From Gemmatimonadaceae bacterium (GTDB lineage: Bacteria; Gemmatimonadota; Gemmatimonadetes; Gemmatimonadales; Gemmatimonadaceae), in assembly GCA_036003045.1 (NCBI GenBank), contig DASYSS010000058.1, forward strand, positions 1-61,547: a stretch of 61,547 nt of DNA, read 5' to 3'. The first letter of the stretch is position 1. The number at the start of each line of letters is the position of its first letter. The notes beneath the pieces were generated by a model. The model made no database searches. It was given only the letters and a program-made list of their open reading frames with translations, and was not told where the DNA came from. Positions 1 to 9,004 of the stretch are shown here, piece after piece. Both the position numbers and the translations under genes were made by a program.

Positions 1-792
1 CCGATGCCGAGGGTCGACACGGTCACCATCTACCGTACCGACACGCTGCAGATGCCGCCTCGCGTCGATACGGTGACGACGACCAACACCGTCGTGCGCA
101 CGGACACGTTGGTGCAAACGATCACGCGGCCGATTCCCGCGATCGGGAGCTTCTACGGCGGTATCGCCGGCGGTGTGACCGTCCCAGCGGGTGGACTTCG
201 CGACGTCAACGAGACCGGCGGAACCGGGCAACTGCAAGTCGGCTGGCAGCCGGTACGCTCCGTGCTCGGCGCTCGTCTGGACGCGTCGTACTCGCGGTTC
301 CGTCGGCCGTTCGAGTTCGGGACGTTCAACGTCGTGAACCCGCTCGGCACGACCATCACGACGTTCGACGACCGAAATTCGAATCTCTGGAATTTCAACC
401 TCAGCCTCAAGGTCGCGATCCCAGGCATCGAGACGGCGTTCGGTCGCGCCGTGACGTTCCACCCGTACCTCATCGGTGGCGGTGGATTCGTGACGTACGA
501 TCACCTGAACCAGCGTACGAACCACGGCTTCCTGATCGTGAACGGACAGGGCGTCCTCCAGACGGAAGACGGCATCATCCTCAACGACGTGACGGTCGAG
601 AACTTCGACAGCGGCTGGCACACTGATTGGGGTTGGAACGCCGGCGGCGGTCTCGCCTGGCGGTTCGCCAACAAAGAACTGTTCGTCGAGTCGCGCGTGA
701 TGGGCTTCACCCGCCGGAACAGCGATTTCCCGAACATCAGCTGGTCCGCGGCGCGTCAGGTCCCGATCGTCTTCGGCATGAACTTCTATTGA
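1..792 (+). CDS. Outer-membrane beta-barrel protein, 5'-truncated
   Basis: The reading frame is open to the window edge, so the true start and signal peptide lie upstream; an internal ATG at 4 is unlikely to be the start. The first ~45 residues are a low-complexity linker built on R-V-D-T-V / R-T-D-T-L. The remainder alternates aromatic and glycine-rich strands (FYGGIAGGVTVPAGGL, FHPYLIGGGGFVTYD, WGWNAGGGLAWRF) and ends in the aromatic residues NFY, the usual C-terminal signature of an outer-membrane barrel. It is probably a structural or porin-like surface protein; no enzymatic motif is seen. Confidence 0.7.
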   Translation, partial: PMPRVDTVTIYRTDTLQMPPRVDTVTTTNTVVRTDTLVQTITRPIPAIGSFYGGIAGGVTVPAGGLRDVNETGGTGQLQVGWQPVRSVLGARLDASYSRFRRPFEFGTFNVVNPLGTTITTFDDRNSNLWNFNLSLKVAIPGIETAFGRAVTFHPYLIGGGGFVTYDHLNQRTNHGFLIVNGQGVLQTEDGIILNDVTVENFDSGWHTDWGWNAGGGLAWRFANKELFVESRVMGFTRRNSDFPNISWSAARQVPIVFGMNFY

Positions 793-858
793 TCGATCGC
801 GCCCCAAAGCGCGAAAGACAGCTCGGTAATTGCACGACGAACTGAACGGCTCGATTCT

Positions 859-909
859 CGCGGCAGGCTGGGCAGCACGGTGGAGGCACCGGCGCATCAG
901 CCTGCCGCG
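859..909 (+). terminator. Long inverted repeat downstream of the barrel gene
   Basis: Perfect 12-bp arms (859-870 and 898-909, cgcggcaggctg and its complement) are separated by 27 nt, 67 bases after the stop of the barrel gene. There is no T tract, so it may be a Rho-assisted terminator or an mRNA-stabilising hairpin. Confidence 0.4.
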
Positions 910-1021
910 CTTCGCGCGACAGGGTACGTTTACATGGAACGGATTTGGCAATTTGAACGGTTACCAAAGTGAATTGCGGGCGCTGCGTTCCCGCGCCGGC
1001 TCACCGCCAACTTCGACTTCC

Positions 1022-1867
1022 ATGAGCAGGACATTGCAGATACGATGGATCGCAACGCTCTCAGCGGCGATCCTCCTTGTCATTCCGTCCCTCGCCACGG
1101 CCCAAGGCGGCCGGCATCCACGTTCGGACGCCGCCAAGCGCATGTGGCATCCATCGAAAGACTCGGTCGCCTCGGTCGACGACGACGACGAGTCCGTAAC
1201 CCTCCACTTCAACTCGCGCGAAGACAGCCTTTCCTGGCTGCGCGCCAGGAACCTCGCGCACAAGGCGAACGGACTGCGGCTCGTCGTTTCACTCCAGGAA
1301 CGGCACCTCTGGGCGATCGCCGGACGCGACACGCTGCTCAGCGCCCCGGTCGCCGTGGCCAAGGGCACGACGCTCGAGTACGGCAGCAAATCGTGGCGCT
1401 TCACGACGCCCCGCGGCATGCGCACCGTGCTATCGAAGGACGCCGATCCGATCTGGCAGCCGCCGGAGTGGCTCTACGCCGAGACGGCGGTGGAGAACGG
1501 TCTCAGGCTGCGGCGCTTGAACTACGGCGAGAAAGTCCACCTCGACGACGGCCGCGTCCTGACGATCGTCAACGGCTCTGCTGGCCTCATTGACACCGAC
1601 GGCGCGTTCGGCGAGCTCCCGACCGATGAGCACATCGTCTTCGGCGACTATCTCTACATCCCGCCGATGGGCTCGAAGAACCGCAAGGTCGAGGGCGAGC
1701 TCGGGAAGTACAAGCTGAGCCTCGGCGACGGCTACCTGCTGCACGGCACCCCGGACAAGCAGTCGATCGGCATGGCCGCGACCCACGGGTGCATTCGTCT
1801 CCGTGACGAAGACATCGAGTGGCTGTACGATAACGTCCCGGTGGGGACGAAGGTGTACATCTACTGA
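1022..1867 (+). CDS. L,D-transpeptidase (YkuD domain), secreted
   Basis: 281 aa. It cross-links or modifies peptidoglycan (3-3 links, or attachment of lipoprotein) in the periplasm. Residues 1-27 form a signal peptide (MSRTLQIRWIATLSAAILLV, cleavage near ATAQ). The C-terminal YkuD catalytic region reads HGTPDKQSIGMAATHGCIRL, containing the conserved first His, Gly and the active-site Cys in T-H-G-C-I-R-L. The reading frame extends upstream to 830, but the ATG at 1022 begins directly at the signal peptide and the upstream extension is arginine-rich and unlike a secreted N-terminus. It stands alone, upstream of a strong hairpin terminator. Confidence 0.88.
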   Translation: MSRTLQIRWIATLSAAILLVIPSLATAQGGRHPRSDAAKRMWHPSKDSVASVDDDDESVTLHFNSREDSLSWLRARNLAHKANGLRLVVSLQERHLWAIAGRDTLLSAPVAVAKGTTLEYGSKSWRFTTPRGMRTVLSKDADPIWQPPEWLYAETAVENGLRLRRLNYGEKVHLDDGRVLTIVNGSAGLIDTDGAFGELPTDEHIVFGDYLYIPPMGSKNRKVEGELGKYKLSLGDGYLLHGTPDKQSIGMAATHGCIRLRDEDIEWLYDNVPVGTKVYIY

Positions 1868-1905
1868 GGTGGGACAGGCGGACCGGTGGACAGGTGGACC
1901 GGTCA
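1867..1905. repeat. GGTGGACC-type word array
   Basis: Short degenerate run of g-gac/ccggtggac words immediately after the L,D-transpeptidase stop. The same word family recurs at 8741-8786 and 31254-31296. Confidence 0.6.
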
Positions 1906-1922
1906 GACGGCGAGAAAAACAG

Positions 1923-1948
1923 AGAGCCCCGCGACCACGCGGGGCTCT
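1923..1948 (+). terminator. Rho-independent-like terminator of the L,D-transpeptidase gene
   Basis: Perfect 11-bp GC-rich stem (agagccccgcg) with a 4-nt loop (acca), followed by the short T-rich stretch tcgttt. Confidence 0.75.
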
Positions 1949-2033
1949 TCGTTTGACCCGACTTCGTCCGTCGCTCGTTGCCGCTTCGCTGCGCGAACGA
2001 TCGAGGACGGCCGTCAGGAAACCGTCATGCGAG

Positions 2034-2567
2034 TTATTGGGGAATCAGCTGCGCGCGAATTTCGCCGCCGGGGTTCGTGACCGTGTGGATGTTGACATAG
2101 GTTTTCCCGGCGAGCAGCAGCTTTTTCAAAGAATCGCCGTTGACTGTCGTCGAAATCTGTGTCGACGCGTTCAGCGTCGCGGTGCCTGACACCGAACCGC
2201 TGTTCGCCGTGCCGAAACCGACGAACGTCGCCCCGGGCAGCGTGTTGAAGTTGAGAATCACGTTGGCGGTCGTCGCGGTGCCGCCGGGCGTGAAGGGGCC
2301 GTGAATGTGGCCGTTGTTCACGTTCGACGTGAGGCCGCTGAAGCTCCCCGTGTAAGTGAACACGTTCGTCGCCGTGTCGAGCGTGGCGGTGAACGTACCG
2401 GTTCCTGTCGGATTGCCCAAAAGCCCAGGCGGCTCGCCCGACGGCGAGAGTGTTACCTGGAAATGAACTACCGTCGACTTCGGTGGTGTAGTCGTGTTGT
2501 CGCTCCCGCACGCGATGACAATCGCGAACGTCGAGAGCGTCAGAACTGCGAGAATTCGTTTTGGCAC
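2034..2567 (-). CDS. CHRD-domain lipoprotein
   Basis: 177 aa. The N-terminus is a lipoprotein signal with lipobox I-V-I-A-C at residues 16-20. The rest is one CHRD (chordin-like) domain: an early F-x-V-x-L-S-x-S-G-E-P strand, a central NNGHIHGPFTPGGTATTANV segment and a terminal Y-V-N-I-H-T-x-x-N-P-G-G-E-I-R-A-Q motif, both hallmarks of the family. The function of bacterial CHRD domains is unknown; the protein is probably membrane-anchored at the periplasm or surface. The start is a GTG at 2567, chosen because GAGGAG sits 7 nt upstream and the lipobox is then correctly placed. Confidence 0.85.
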   Translation of the reverse strand: MPKRILAVLTLSTFAIVIACGSDNTTTPPKSTVVHFQVTLSPSGEPPGLLGNPTGTGTFTATLDTATNVFTYTGSFSGLTSNVNNGHIHGPFTPGGTATTANVILNFNTLPGATFVGFGTANSGSVSGTATLNASTQISTTVNGDSLKKLLLAGKTYVNIHTVTNPGGEIRAQLIPQ

Positions 2568-2690
2568 GATGATACTCCTCGCTGCTGGTGAATGCGCCTC
2601 CGCTCACGGTTCGTGGTGGCCGCGCCAGCGACGAATCCCAGGCGGCCAAGCTCGGTTCCGTTTCGGTGTATGCGTCCCCAAGAGCGAAAA

Positions 2691-2732
2691 CGGGGCGGGG
2701 CGCGGCGGATTCATCCGCTGCGCCCCGCCCCG
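2691..2732 (-). terminator. Strong hairpin terminator of the OmpA/Pal gene
   Basis: Twenty-bp arms (2691-2710 and 2713-2732) with one mismatch and a 2-nt turn. On the minus strand the stem is followed by ttttcgctctt, a reasonable U tract, and it lies 66 bases past the stop of the OmpA/Pal gene. Confidence 0.75.
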
Positions 2733-2750
2733 TATTCGTGTCTGAACTCC

Positions 2751-2789
2751 CGGTGACCGGAGACTGGTGACCGGTGACCGGTGACCGGC
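2751..2789. repeat. GGTGACCGG word array
   Basis: Five near-copies of ggtgacc(gg) in tandem between the OmpA/Pal stop and its terminator. Confidence 0.65.
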
Positions 2790-2797
2790 TTTCGATC

Positions 2798-3889
2798 TTA
2801 CCTCGGTGCCACCAACGAGCTTCCGCCCGCCACGATCAGGAACTCGTCTCGCCGATTCTGTTTCCAGCAATCCTCGTCGTGTCCCTGACAGACGGGCTTT
2901 TCTTCGCCGTTGCTGGCGACGTCGATCCGTGCCGCGTCGATTCCGTTGTCGATCAGATATTTCCGCGTCGCCTGCGCGCGGCGCATACCGAGCGCGAGGT
3001 TGTATTCATCGGATCCGCGCTCGTCGGCGTTCCCTTCAATGCGAATGCGCACGCCCGGGTTCGCTTTCATGACGGGGAGCTTGGCATCGAGCACTGCTCG
3101 CTGATCCGGACGCAACTCCGAGTGGTCGAAGTCGAAATACACCGGCGCGAGCAGCGCTTCTCGAGCGCGGTTCACCGCGCTGATCGAGTCGGTGTTTGGA
3201 CCCGGCGCCGGCGCGACGCGAGCGGGCGGAGCGACGGGTTCAGTCCGCGGCGGCGGGACCTCGCGCTGCGGCTGCGCCACCGGTGCCGGAGGTGGTGGTG
3301 GCGGGGCCTTGGAGCTGCCGAGCAAGAAACTCAGTCCGCCTCTCAGTTCCAGATTCGTCGAGCGAGCTGCCGCGGAGTTTCTGCCGAGAACAGGCGGAAA
3401 TCCGAAGGTTGCCGCCGTCGGATTCTCGACATACTCGACGATGGCGTCGAGCCGAAGCGCGATCGCGTTGCTGAAGCGAATGCGAAGCCCGCCGCCATAT
3501 GGCGCCGAGAAGTCGGTGTGGCTGGCGAACCGCTGGCCGCCGACGCCTCCCTCGAGAATGAGGTCGTGCGTCTGTCCGCCGAGCCCGAACGGGAGATTGA
3601 AGTTGAGCTGCCCGTTGAAGGTCTGAACGCTGCTCGTTCCGGTGCCGCGCGCCGCCTTGTTGTCGAACGTCGACGAGGAGAACGTCCCCTCGAGCTCCCA
3701 CCGCCGGTTCAGGAAGACTCCGAGTCTTCCGCCCAGTCCAAATCCGTCGTCGGTCTGCCACGCTTCGTCGGCGCGCGTGAACTGCCCGAAGACGCCTACT
3801 TCGGTCGTGCCGAGCTTTTGCGCGGCGGCCTCGACCGAGCTCACGAGCGTGAGAACGATGCTCGCGACAGCCAAACGCTGTATGCGCAT
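2798..3889 (-). CDS. OmpA-family protein: N-terminal barrel plus Pal-like peptidoglycan-binding domain
   Basis: 363 aa. It anchors the outer membrane to peptidoglycan. A signal peptide (residues 1-24, ending EAAAQ) is followed by an 8-strand-type barrel (about 25-195), a Pro-rich linker (about 198-235, PPPPPPAPVAQP) and an OmpA_C domain (about 245-355). The last keeps the Pal signature: VYFDFDHSEL, the G-x-x-D-E-R-G-S-x-E-Y-N binding loop, L-G-x-R-R-A, and a late GHDEDCWKQNRR. The ATG at 3889 has AGAGGA 6 nt upstream. It is a single gene with its own hairpin terminator. Confidence 0.9.
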   Translation of the reverse strand: MRIQRLAVASIVLTLVSSVEAAAQKLGTTEVGVFGQFTRADEAWQTDDGFGLGGRLGVFLNRRWELEGTFSSSTFDNKAARGTGTSSVQTFNGQLNFNLPFGLGGQTHDLILEGGVGGQRFASHTDFSAPYGGGLRIRFSNAIALRLDAIVEYVENPTAATFGFPPVLGRNSAAARSTNLELRGGLSFLLGSSKAPPPPPPAPVAQPQREVPPPRTEPVAPPARVAPAPGPNTDSISAVNRAREALLAPVYFDFDHSELRPDQRAVLDAKLPVMKANPGVRIRIEGNADERGSDEYNLALGMRRAQATRKYLIDNGIDAARIDVASNGEEKPVCQGHDEDCWKQNRRDEFLIVAGGSSLVAPR

Positions 3890-4174
3890 GCGAAGTCCTC
3901 TCTGGATTGATTTTGATCGCTGCCGACCTCGCCGGGCGAATGAAGGGACGTGCTGCGATGGCCAGGGGGGCGGCTCAAACCCGCGGCGGGTAATCTAACG
4001 ACCGGACTCTGCCGGAGATCGTAGGGAGTTTCGACGCACTCGACACCCGATCGCACCGGGCGGATATTCCTGCGTCGCCGAGCCGCCGTTTGTCGGCGTC
4101 AGCCGTCCGAGTCTCCCAACGCCGAAGTCCCACTGGCCCCGGCCCCTTCGCGAACCACCCTGGCGAGGACCACG

Positions 4175-5932
4175 TTGCACATGCCGAATCGCATTTCGCC
4201 CTCTTCCTCTACCCGTCCGGTTTCGTTCGTCACGACCGCGCTGCTCGCCGCGTGCGCGATGGCAGCGCTGCCGGCCACGGTGCTGGCGCAGCGCGTCGCG
4301 AATCGTGAGCTGAGCGCTCCGAACGCGTACGCGATCACGAACGCGCGCATCGTCCCCGGAAACGGTCCGACGATCGACCGCGGAACGATCGTCCTGCGCA
4401 ACGGCCTGATCGCGGCCGTCGGCCCGGCCGTGCAAGCGCCGGCCGACGCGCGGGTCATCGATGGCAGCGGCCTTACCGTCTACCCCGGCATCATCGACGC
4501 CAACAGCAGCCTCGGACTCGGCGGCGGCGCGGCCGTCGTCGCCGATGCCGGCCGCGGTGGTCGCGGCGGCGGAGGAGGCCGCGGAGCGGCGCCGGCGCAG
4601 CAGGGGGCGCCGGTTGGCGCCCCAAACTCGCTGCACCCGATCGGACTTCAGCCGGAACTCGCGGTGGTCGATCTTCTGCACGCCGACGAAGAGGCGCTCG
4701 CCGGTCCGCAGAGCGCCGGGATCACGGCCGCGCTCACCGCCCCGCCCACGGGAATCTTCCGCGGTGAATCGGCCGTGATCCTCCTCGCCGGCTCGACGGC
4801 GCAGGCGATGCTGATCAAAGCGCCCGTCGCGGAGCACATCGGCTTCACGCCGTCGCGCGGTGGCGGCTATCCAAATTCTCTCATGGGCGTGTTTTCGGCG
4901 CTGCGACAGACGCTGCTCGACGCGCAGCACTACGCCGCTGAACAGGCCGCGTACGCCAAGAATCCGCGTGGCATGCGCCGCCCCGAGCCCGACCCGTCGC
5001 TCGAGGCGCTGCAGCCCGTGTTGCAGCGGCAGATCCCCGTGGTGATGGAAGCGTCGTCGCAGCGCGAGATCGAACGCGCGCTGGACCTCGCGAAAGAGTT
5101 CAATCTCCGCCCGATCATCGCGGGCGGCGAAGAGGCCGATCTGGTCGCGGCGCGGCTCAAGGCGGAGAACGTGCCGGTGCTTCTGTCGCTCAACTTCCCG
5201 CGCCGCCCGCAGGCGTCGGCCGACGCCGACCCCGAGCCGCTGCGCACGCTGCGCGCGCGCGTCGAAGCGCCCAAGCTCGCCGCGAAGCTGCAGGCGGCCG
5301 GCGTGAAGTTCGCGTTCGAGGACGGCGGGCTGACGACGTGGTCCGACTACCTCGGCAACGCGGGCCGCGCGGTCGAGAACGGCCTCACCTCCGATCAGGC
5401 GGTTCGCGCGCTGACGCTGGCGCCCGCCGAAATTCTCGGCGTGACCGACCGGCTCGGCTCGATCGAAACCGGCAAGGTCGCGAACCTCACCGTGACGCGC
5501 GGCGACCTATTCACGGGCCGCGTGGCGCACGTCTTCATCGACGGCACGCCGCTCGAGCCGCGCGCGCCGGCCAACGCGGCCGCGTCGCTCGCCGCCGGCA
5601 CGTGGACGATCACGATCACGACGGACGAGGGCGAGAAGCCGGTGACGCTCACGCTGCAGCAGGTCGGCGAGCAACTGCGCGGCACGATCCAGGGCTCGCT
5701 CGGCAGTTCACAGATTTCTAACGGGTCGATCGGGCCGGCGGGCGACGTGCAGTTCTCGGCATCGCTGACGATGGGCTCCGGGACGGAGGAAGGACGGTTC
5801 ATCGGCACGATCGAGGGCAACCTGATGCGCGGCACCGTCGCCGTCGTCGGACATCCGCAGTCGACGTTCGTGGGCACCAAGCCCGACGCCGGCCAGGGCG
5901 GTGGCCGCCGCGGAAGGCCGCCGGTCGAATGA
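4175..5932 (+). CDS. Amidohydrolase-fold protein lacking the metal-binding residues
   Basis: 585 aa from a TTG at 4175 (GAGGA 5-6 nt upstream); an ATG two codons later at 4181 is the alternative. A signal peptide ends near TVLAQ. The composite amidohydrolase fold is recognisable (AITNARIVPGNG, YPGIIDANSS, ILGVTDRLGSIETGKVANLTV), but where active enzymes have H-x-H this protein has A-N-S-S. The later His pair is EASS, the strand-6 region is AGGEE and the strand-8 Asp region is FEDGG. A Gly/Arg-rich insert (about residues 128-150) and a C-terminal beta-rich domain of ~110 aa are present. It is first of three co-directional relatives; probably a non-catalytic partner, substrate binder or decoy. 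Confidence 0.83.
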   Translation: MHMPNRISPSSSTRPVSFVTTALLAACAMAALPATVLAQRVANRELSAPNAYAITNARIVPGNGPTIDRGTIVLRNGLIAAVGPAVQAPADARVIDGSGLTVYPGIIDANSSLGLGGGAAVVADAGRGGRGGGGGRGAAPAQQGAPVGAPNSLHPIGLQPELAVVDLLHADEEALAGPQSAGITAALTAPPTGIFRGESAVILLAGSTAQAMLIKAPVAEHIGFTPSRGGGYPNSLMGVFSALRQTLLDAQHYAAEQAAYAKNPRGMRRPEPDPSLEALQPVLQRQIPVVMEASSQREIERALDLAKEFNLRPIIAGGEEADLVAARLKAENVPVLLSLNFPRRPQASADADPEPLRTLRARVEAPKLAAKLQAAGVKFAFEDGGLTTWSDYLGNAGRAVENGLTSDQAVRALTLAPAEILGVTDRLGSIETGKVANLTVTRGDLFTGRVAHVFIDGTPLEPRAPANAAASLAAGTWTITITTDEGEKPVTLTLQQVGEQLRGTIQGSLGSSQISNGSIGPAGDVQFSASLTMGSGTEEGRFIGTIEGNLMRGTVAVVGHPQSTFVGTKPDAGQGGGRRGRPPVE

Positions 5933-6000
5933 AGATGCGACATGAGCAGAACGTCTCCGCCCACCGGACTCCTTTTCCCTCGCCATTCACGGCCAGACCC

Positions 6001-7356
6001 ATGTCCAGACTATCGATCGCCATACTCTTCGCCGCGGCGACGGGGGGGGCGGCCGGCGCGCAGCAGGCGCAGCCCGCGACCGTCGCCAAGCCGACACTCA
6101 TCAAGAACGCGACGGTCCTCACCGTCACCAAAGGAAAGCTCGAGAACACCGACCTGTTGTTGCAGAACGGCAAGATCGCGCAGATCGGCAAGAATCTCTC
6201 GGCGCCGGCTGGCGCGACGGTCATCGACGCGACGGGCAAGTACGTGATGCCCGGCATCATCGACCCGCACTCGCACACGATGATCGACGCGGTGAACGAG
6301 GGCTCGCTCTCGGTGACGTCGATGGTGCGCGTTCGCGACGTCCTCAACCCGACGGACATCAACATCTACCGCCAGCTCGCCGGCGGCGTGACGACGATCA
6401 ACGTGCTGCACGGCTCGGCGAACACGATCGGCGGACAGAACGCGGTCGTGAAGCTCAAGTGGGGCCGCGACGTCCCCGAGATGCTGTTCCCCGGCGCGAT
6501 GCCCGGAATCAAGTTCGCGCTCGGCGAGAACGTGACGCAGAAGAACGGGCAGACGGCGGCGCAGGCGCAGGGGCGGGCGCTGCGATACCCGGCGACGCGC
6601 ATGGGCCAGGAAGAAGTGCTGCGCGACGCGTTCACGCGCGCCCGCGACTACAAGGCGTCGTGGGACGACTACAACGCGAAGGTGAAGGCCGGCGACAAGA
6701 CCGCGGTGGCGCCGGAGCGCGACCTGGAGCTCGAGCCGCTCGTCGAGGTGCTCGAGGGCAAGCGCTTCGTGCACGCGCACTCCTACCGCGCCGACGAAAT
6801 GTTGATGCTGCTGAACGTCGCCAAGGAGTTCGGCTTCACGGTCAAGACACTTCAGCATGGGTTGGAAGGCTATAAAATCGCATCGGAGATCGCGCAGGCC
6901 GGAACGGGCCTGTCGACCTTCGCCGACGAGTGGTCGTACAAAGTCGAGGCGTACGACGCGATCCCGTACAACACGGCGATCCTCATGCACCACGGCGTCG
7001 TGGCGACGGTGAACTCCGACTCGGACGAGCGGGCGCGCCGGCTCAACATCGACGCGGCGAAGATGATGCGCTACGGCGGGCTGACCGAGGACGAAGCGCT
7101 CAAGACGATCACCTACAACGGCGCGGTGCAGCTGGGCGTCCAGAACCGCGTGGGGTCGATCGAAATCGGCAAGGACGCCGACGTCGTGATCTGGTCCGGC
7201 GATCCGCTGAGCGTGTACTCGTCCGCCGAAACGACGTTCATCGACGGCGAAGTGTTCTTCGACGTCAAGAAGGACGCCGCGATGCGCGATCAGATGGCGA
7301 AAGAGCGCGCGGCACTCGAGGCTGCCGATCGCGGCCGCCGTCCCGTGATTCCTTGA
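6001..7356 (+). CDS. Amidohydrolase (imidazolonepropionase-like), catalytically intact, secreted
   Basis: 451 aa. Metal-dependent hydrolase acting on C-N or C-O bonds of an unknown substrate outside the cytoplasm. The signal peptide is MSRLSIAILFAAATGG, with cleavage near AGAQQ. Putative metal ligands are present: H90-S-H92 (GIIDPHSH), H258-A-H260 (FVHAHSY), H286 (TLQHG) and an Asp in VNSDSDERA near 340. The C-terminal fold ends with the family motif VGSIEIGKDADVVIWSGDPL. The frame opens at 5929, overlapping the previous stop, but the ATG at 6001 begins at the signal peptide. It sits between two degenerate relatives in a presumed operon. Confidence 0.88.
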   Translation: MSRLSIAILFAAATGGAAGAQQAQPATVAKPTLIKNATVLTVTKGKLENTDLLLQNGKIAQIGKNLSAPAGATVIDATGKYVMPGIIDPHSHTMIDAVNEGSLSVTSMVRVRDVLNPTDINIYRQLAGGVTTINVLHGSANTIGGQNAVVKLKWGRDVPEMLFPGAMPGIKFALGENVTQKNGQTAAQAQGRALRYPATRMGQEEVLRDAFTRARDYKASWDDYNAKVKAGDKTAVAPERDLELEPLVEVLEGKRFVHAHSYRADEMLMLLNVAKEFGFTVKTLQHGLEGYKIASEIAQAGTGLSTFADEWSYKVEAYDAIPYNTAILMHHGVVATVNSDSDERARRLNIDAAKMMRYGGLTEDEALKTITYNGAVQLGVQNRVGSIEIGKDADVVIWSGDPLSVYSSAETTFIDGEVFFDVKKDAAMRDQMAKERAALEAADRGRRPVIP

Positions 7357-7369
7357 GGAGAATCGATTC

Positions 7370-8737
7370 GTGATCAACGCAATGACAGATAGAATCGGCG
7401 GTCGCGCGCGCTGCATGGCGCTCGCCGCTCTCGCGGCAGCGGCGCTGCCGGCCGCCGCCCACGCCCAGCTCGGATCGTTCAATCCGAATCCGGGGCCACA
7501 GGGCACGTTCGCGATTCGCGGTGGGACCGTCGTCACCGTGAGCGGCGCCGACATTCCGAACGGCACCGTCGTCATCAGCGGCGGCAAGATCACCGCGGTC
7601 GGGGCGAACGTGCAGGTGCCCGCCAACGCGCAGGTGATCAACGCGACGGGGTTGATGGTCTACCCCGGGATGATCGAGACCGGCTCGAGCATCGGCTTGT
7701 CCGAGATCGGCCAGGGCGCGGTCGCGACGGTCGACATCGCCGAGGTTGGGTCGTTCAACCCGAACGCGCAGGCGTTCTACGGCATCGATCCGCACAGCGC
7801 GCACATCGGCGTGGCGCGCGTCGTCGGCATCACGACGGTCGTGTCTCGTCCGACGGGCGGCATTCTGTCGGGGCAAGCGGCGCTGATGAATCTCGCCGGC
7901 GACACGCCGCCGAAGATGGCCGTCATCCCGAAGCTCGCGCTCGTCATCGAGCTTCCGCGCTCCGGATTCGGCGGACGAGGATTCGCCCGTGCCGCGGCAT
8001 TGCAGCAGGGCACGCCGGCCGACGCGAACCGCGTTCGTCAGGCGCAGATGGACTCACTCCGCAAGCTCCTGCACGACGCCGACGCGTACGACAAGGCGCA
8101 GGCCGCGTACGCCAAGGACAAGTCGATTCCGCGTCCGGCGCACGACGTCGTGCTCGAGTCGATGGTGCCCGCGCTGCGCGGTCAGATGCCCGTGATCTTC
8201 CCCGCCGATCGCGCGAACGACATTCGCGACGCGGTGAACTTCGCCGAAGAGATGCACGTGAAGCCGATCATCATGGGCGGCGAGCAGGCGCCGGCCGTGG
8301 CGGCGTTCCTCAAGCAGCACAACGTCCCGGTCATCATCACGGCGGTGATGCACCTTCCGTCGCGCGAGGACGATCCGTACGACGTGAACTACAGCATCCC
8401 GGCGAAGCTCGCCGCCGCCGGCGTCACGTTCGCCATCTCGACCGGCGACAAGGGCTCCGAGGTTCGCACGCTGCCGTACAACGCCGGCATGGCCGCGGCG
8501 CACGGCCTGTCCAAGGCGGACGCGCTCAAGTCGGTGACGCTCTGGCCCGCGCAGATCTTCGGCGTCGGCGACCGCATGGGCTCGATCGAGGTCGGGAAGA
8601 TGGCCAACATCGTGGTCACCACCGGCGACATGCTCGAGGCCAAGACCGACACGAAGTACCTGTTCATCGACGGCCGCAACGTGCCGCTGGACACGAAGCA
8701 CACGCAGTTGAATGCGCAGTTCAAGGATCGGCCGTGA
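7370..8737 (+). CDS. Second amidohydrolase-fold protein lacking the metal-binding residues
   Basis: 455 aa from GTG 7370 with a good GAGGAG 9 nt upstream. A signal peptide is clear (LAALAAAALPAAAHAQ). The family frame is preserved (FAIRGGTVVTVSGADIPNG at the start; FGVGDRMGSIEVGKMANIVV near the end), but H-x-H is replaced by E-T-G-S-S (YPGMIETGSS). The later ligand positions read PVIFPADR, PIIMGGEQ and FAISTGD. It resembles the first gene of the trio more than the active middle one (shared AYAKDKSIPRP / YAKNPRGMRRP and PIIxGGE motifs), so the two outer proteins may form a heteromer with the middle enzyme. It lies 13 bases after the middle gene and ends upstream of a hairpin terminator. Confidence 0.83.
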   Translation: MINAMTDRIGGRARCMALAALAAAALPAAAHAQLGSFNPNPGPQGTFAIRGGTVVTVSGADIPNGTVVISGGKITAVGANVQVPANAQVINATGLMVYPGMIETGSSIGLSEIGQGAVATVDIAEVGSFNPNAQAFYGIDPHSAHIGVARVVGITTVVSRPTGGILSGQAALMNLAGDTPPKMAVIPKLALVIELPRSGFGGRGFARAAALQQGTPADANRVRQAQMDSLRKLLHDADAYDKAQAAYAKDKSIPRPAHDVVLESMVPALRGQMPVIFPADRANDIRDAVNFAEEMHVKPIIMGGEQAPAVAAFLKQHNVPVIITAVMHLPSREDDPYDVNYSIPAKLAAAGVTFAISTGDKGSEVRTLPYNAGMAAAHGLSKADALKSVTLWPAQIFGVGDRMGSIEVGKMANIVVTTGDMLEAKTDTKYLFIDGRNVPLDTKHTQLNAQFKDRP

Positions 8738-8740
8738 GGC

Positions 8741-8786
8741 CGGGTGACCGGTGGACCGCTGGACCGGTGGACCGGTGGACCGGTAG
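8741..8786. repeat. GGTGGACC word array
   Basis: Tandem ggtggaccg / ctggaccg words directly after the third amidohydrolase stop, the same family as at 1867-1905 and 31254-31296. Confidence 0.7.
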
Positions 8787-8823
8787 AGGCCGAAACCTCG
8801 GAAGCCCGAGATGTTCAGCATGG

Positions 8824-8848
8824 GCCCCGCGAGCCAAGCTCGCGGGGC
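8824..8848 (+). terminator. Terminator of the amidohydrolase operon
   Basis: Perfect 11-bp stem (gccccgcgagc) with a 3-nt loop (caa), followed by tttgagttt. Confidence 0.75.
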
Positions 8849-8895
8849 TTTGAGTTTGGAGCCGACGGTCCACCTGTCCCCAGACCCCGCCGGCC

Positions 8896-8980
8896 CACCG
8901 GCACCCCGGCACCCCGGCACCCCGGCACCCCGGCACCCCGGCACCCCGGCGCCCGGCGCCCGGCACCCGGCCCCCCGGCA
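8896..8980. repeat. GGCACCCC tandem array
   Basis: About six consecutive ggcacccc 8-mers that decay into ggcgccc/ggcaccc. It is low-complexity and non-coding, and lies between the amidohydrolase terminator and the PadR promoter region. Confidence 0.75.
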
Positions 8981-9004
8981 ACCCTTTCCCCTCCCGCGGT
9001 GTCT

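Noticed and set aside
8896-8980. Possible CRISPR array
   Set aside because: Units are 8 bases with no spacers; simple low-complexity repeat.
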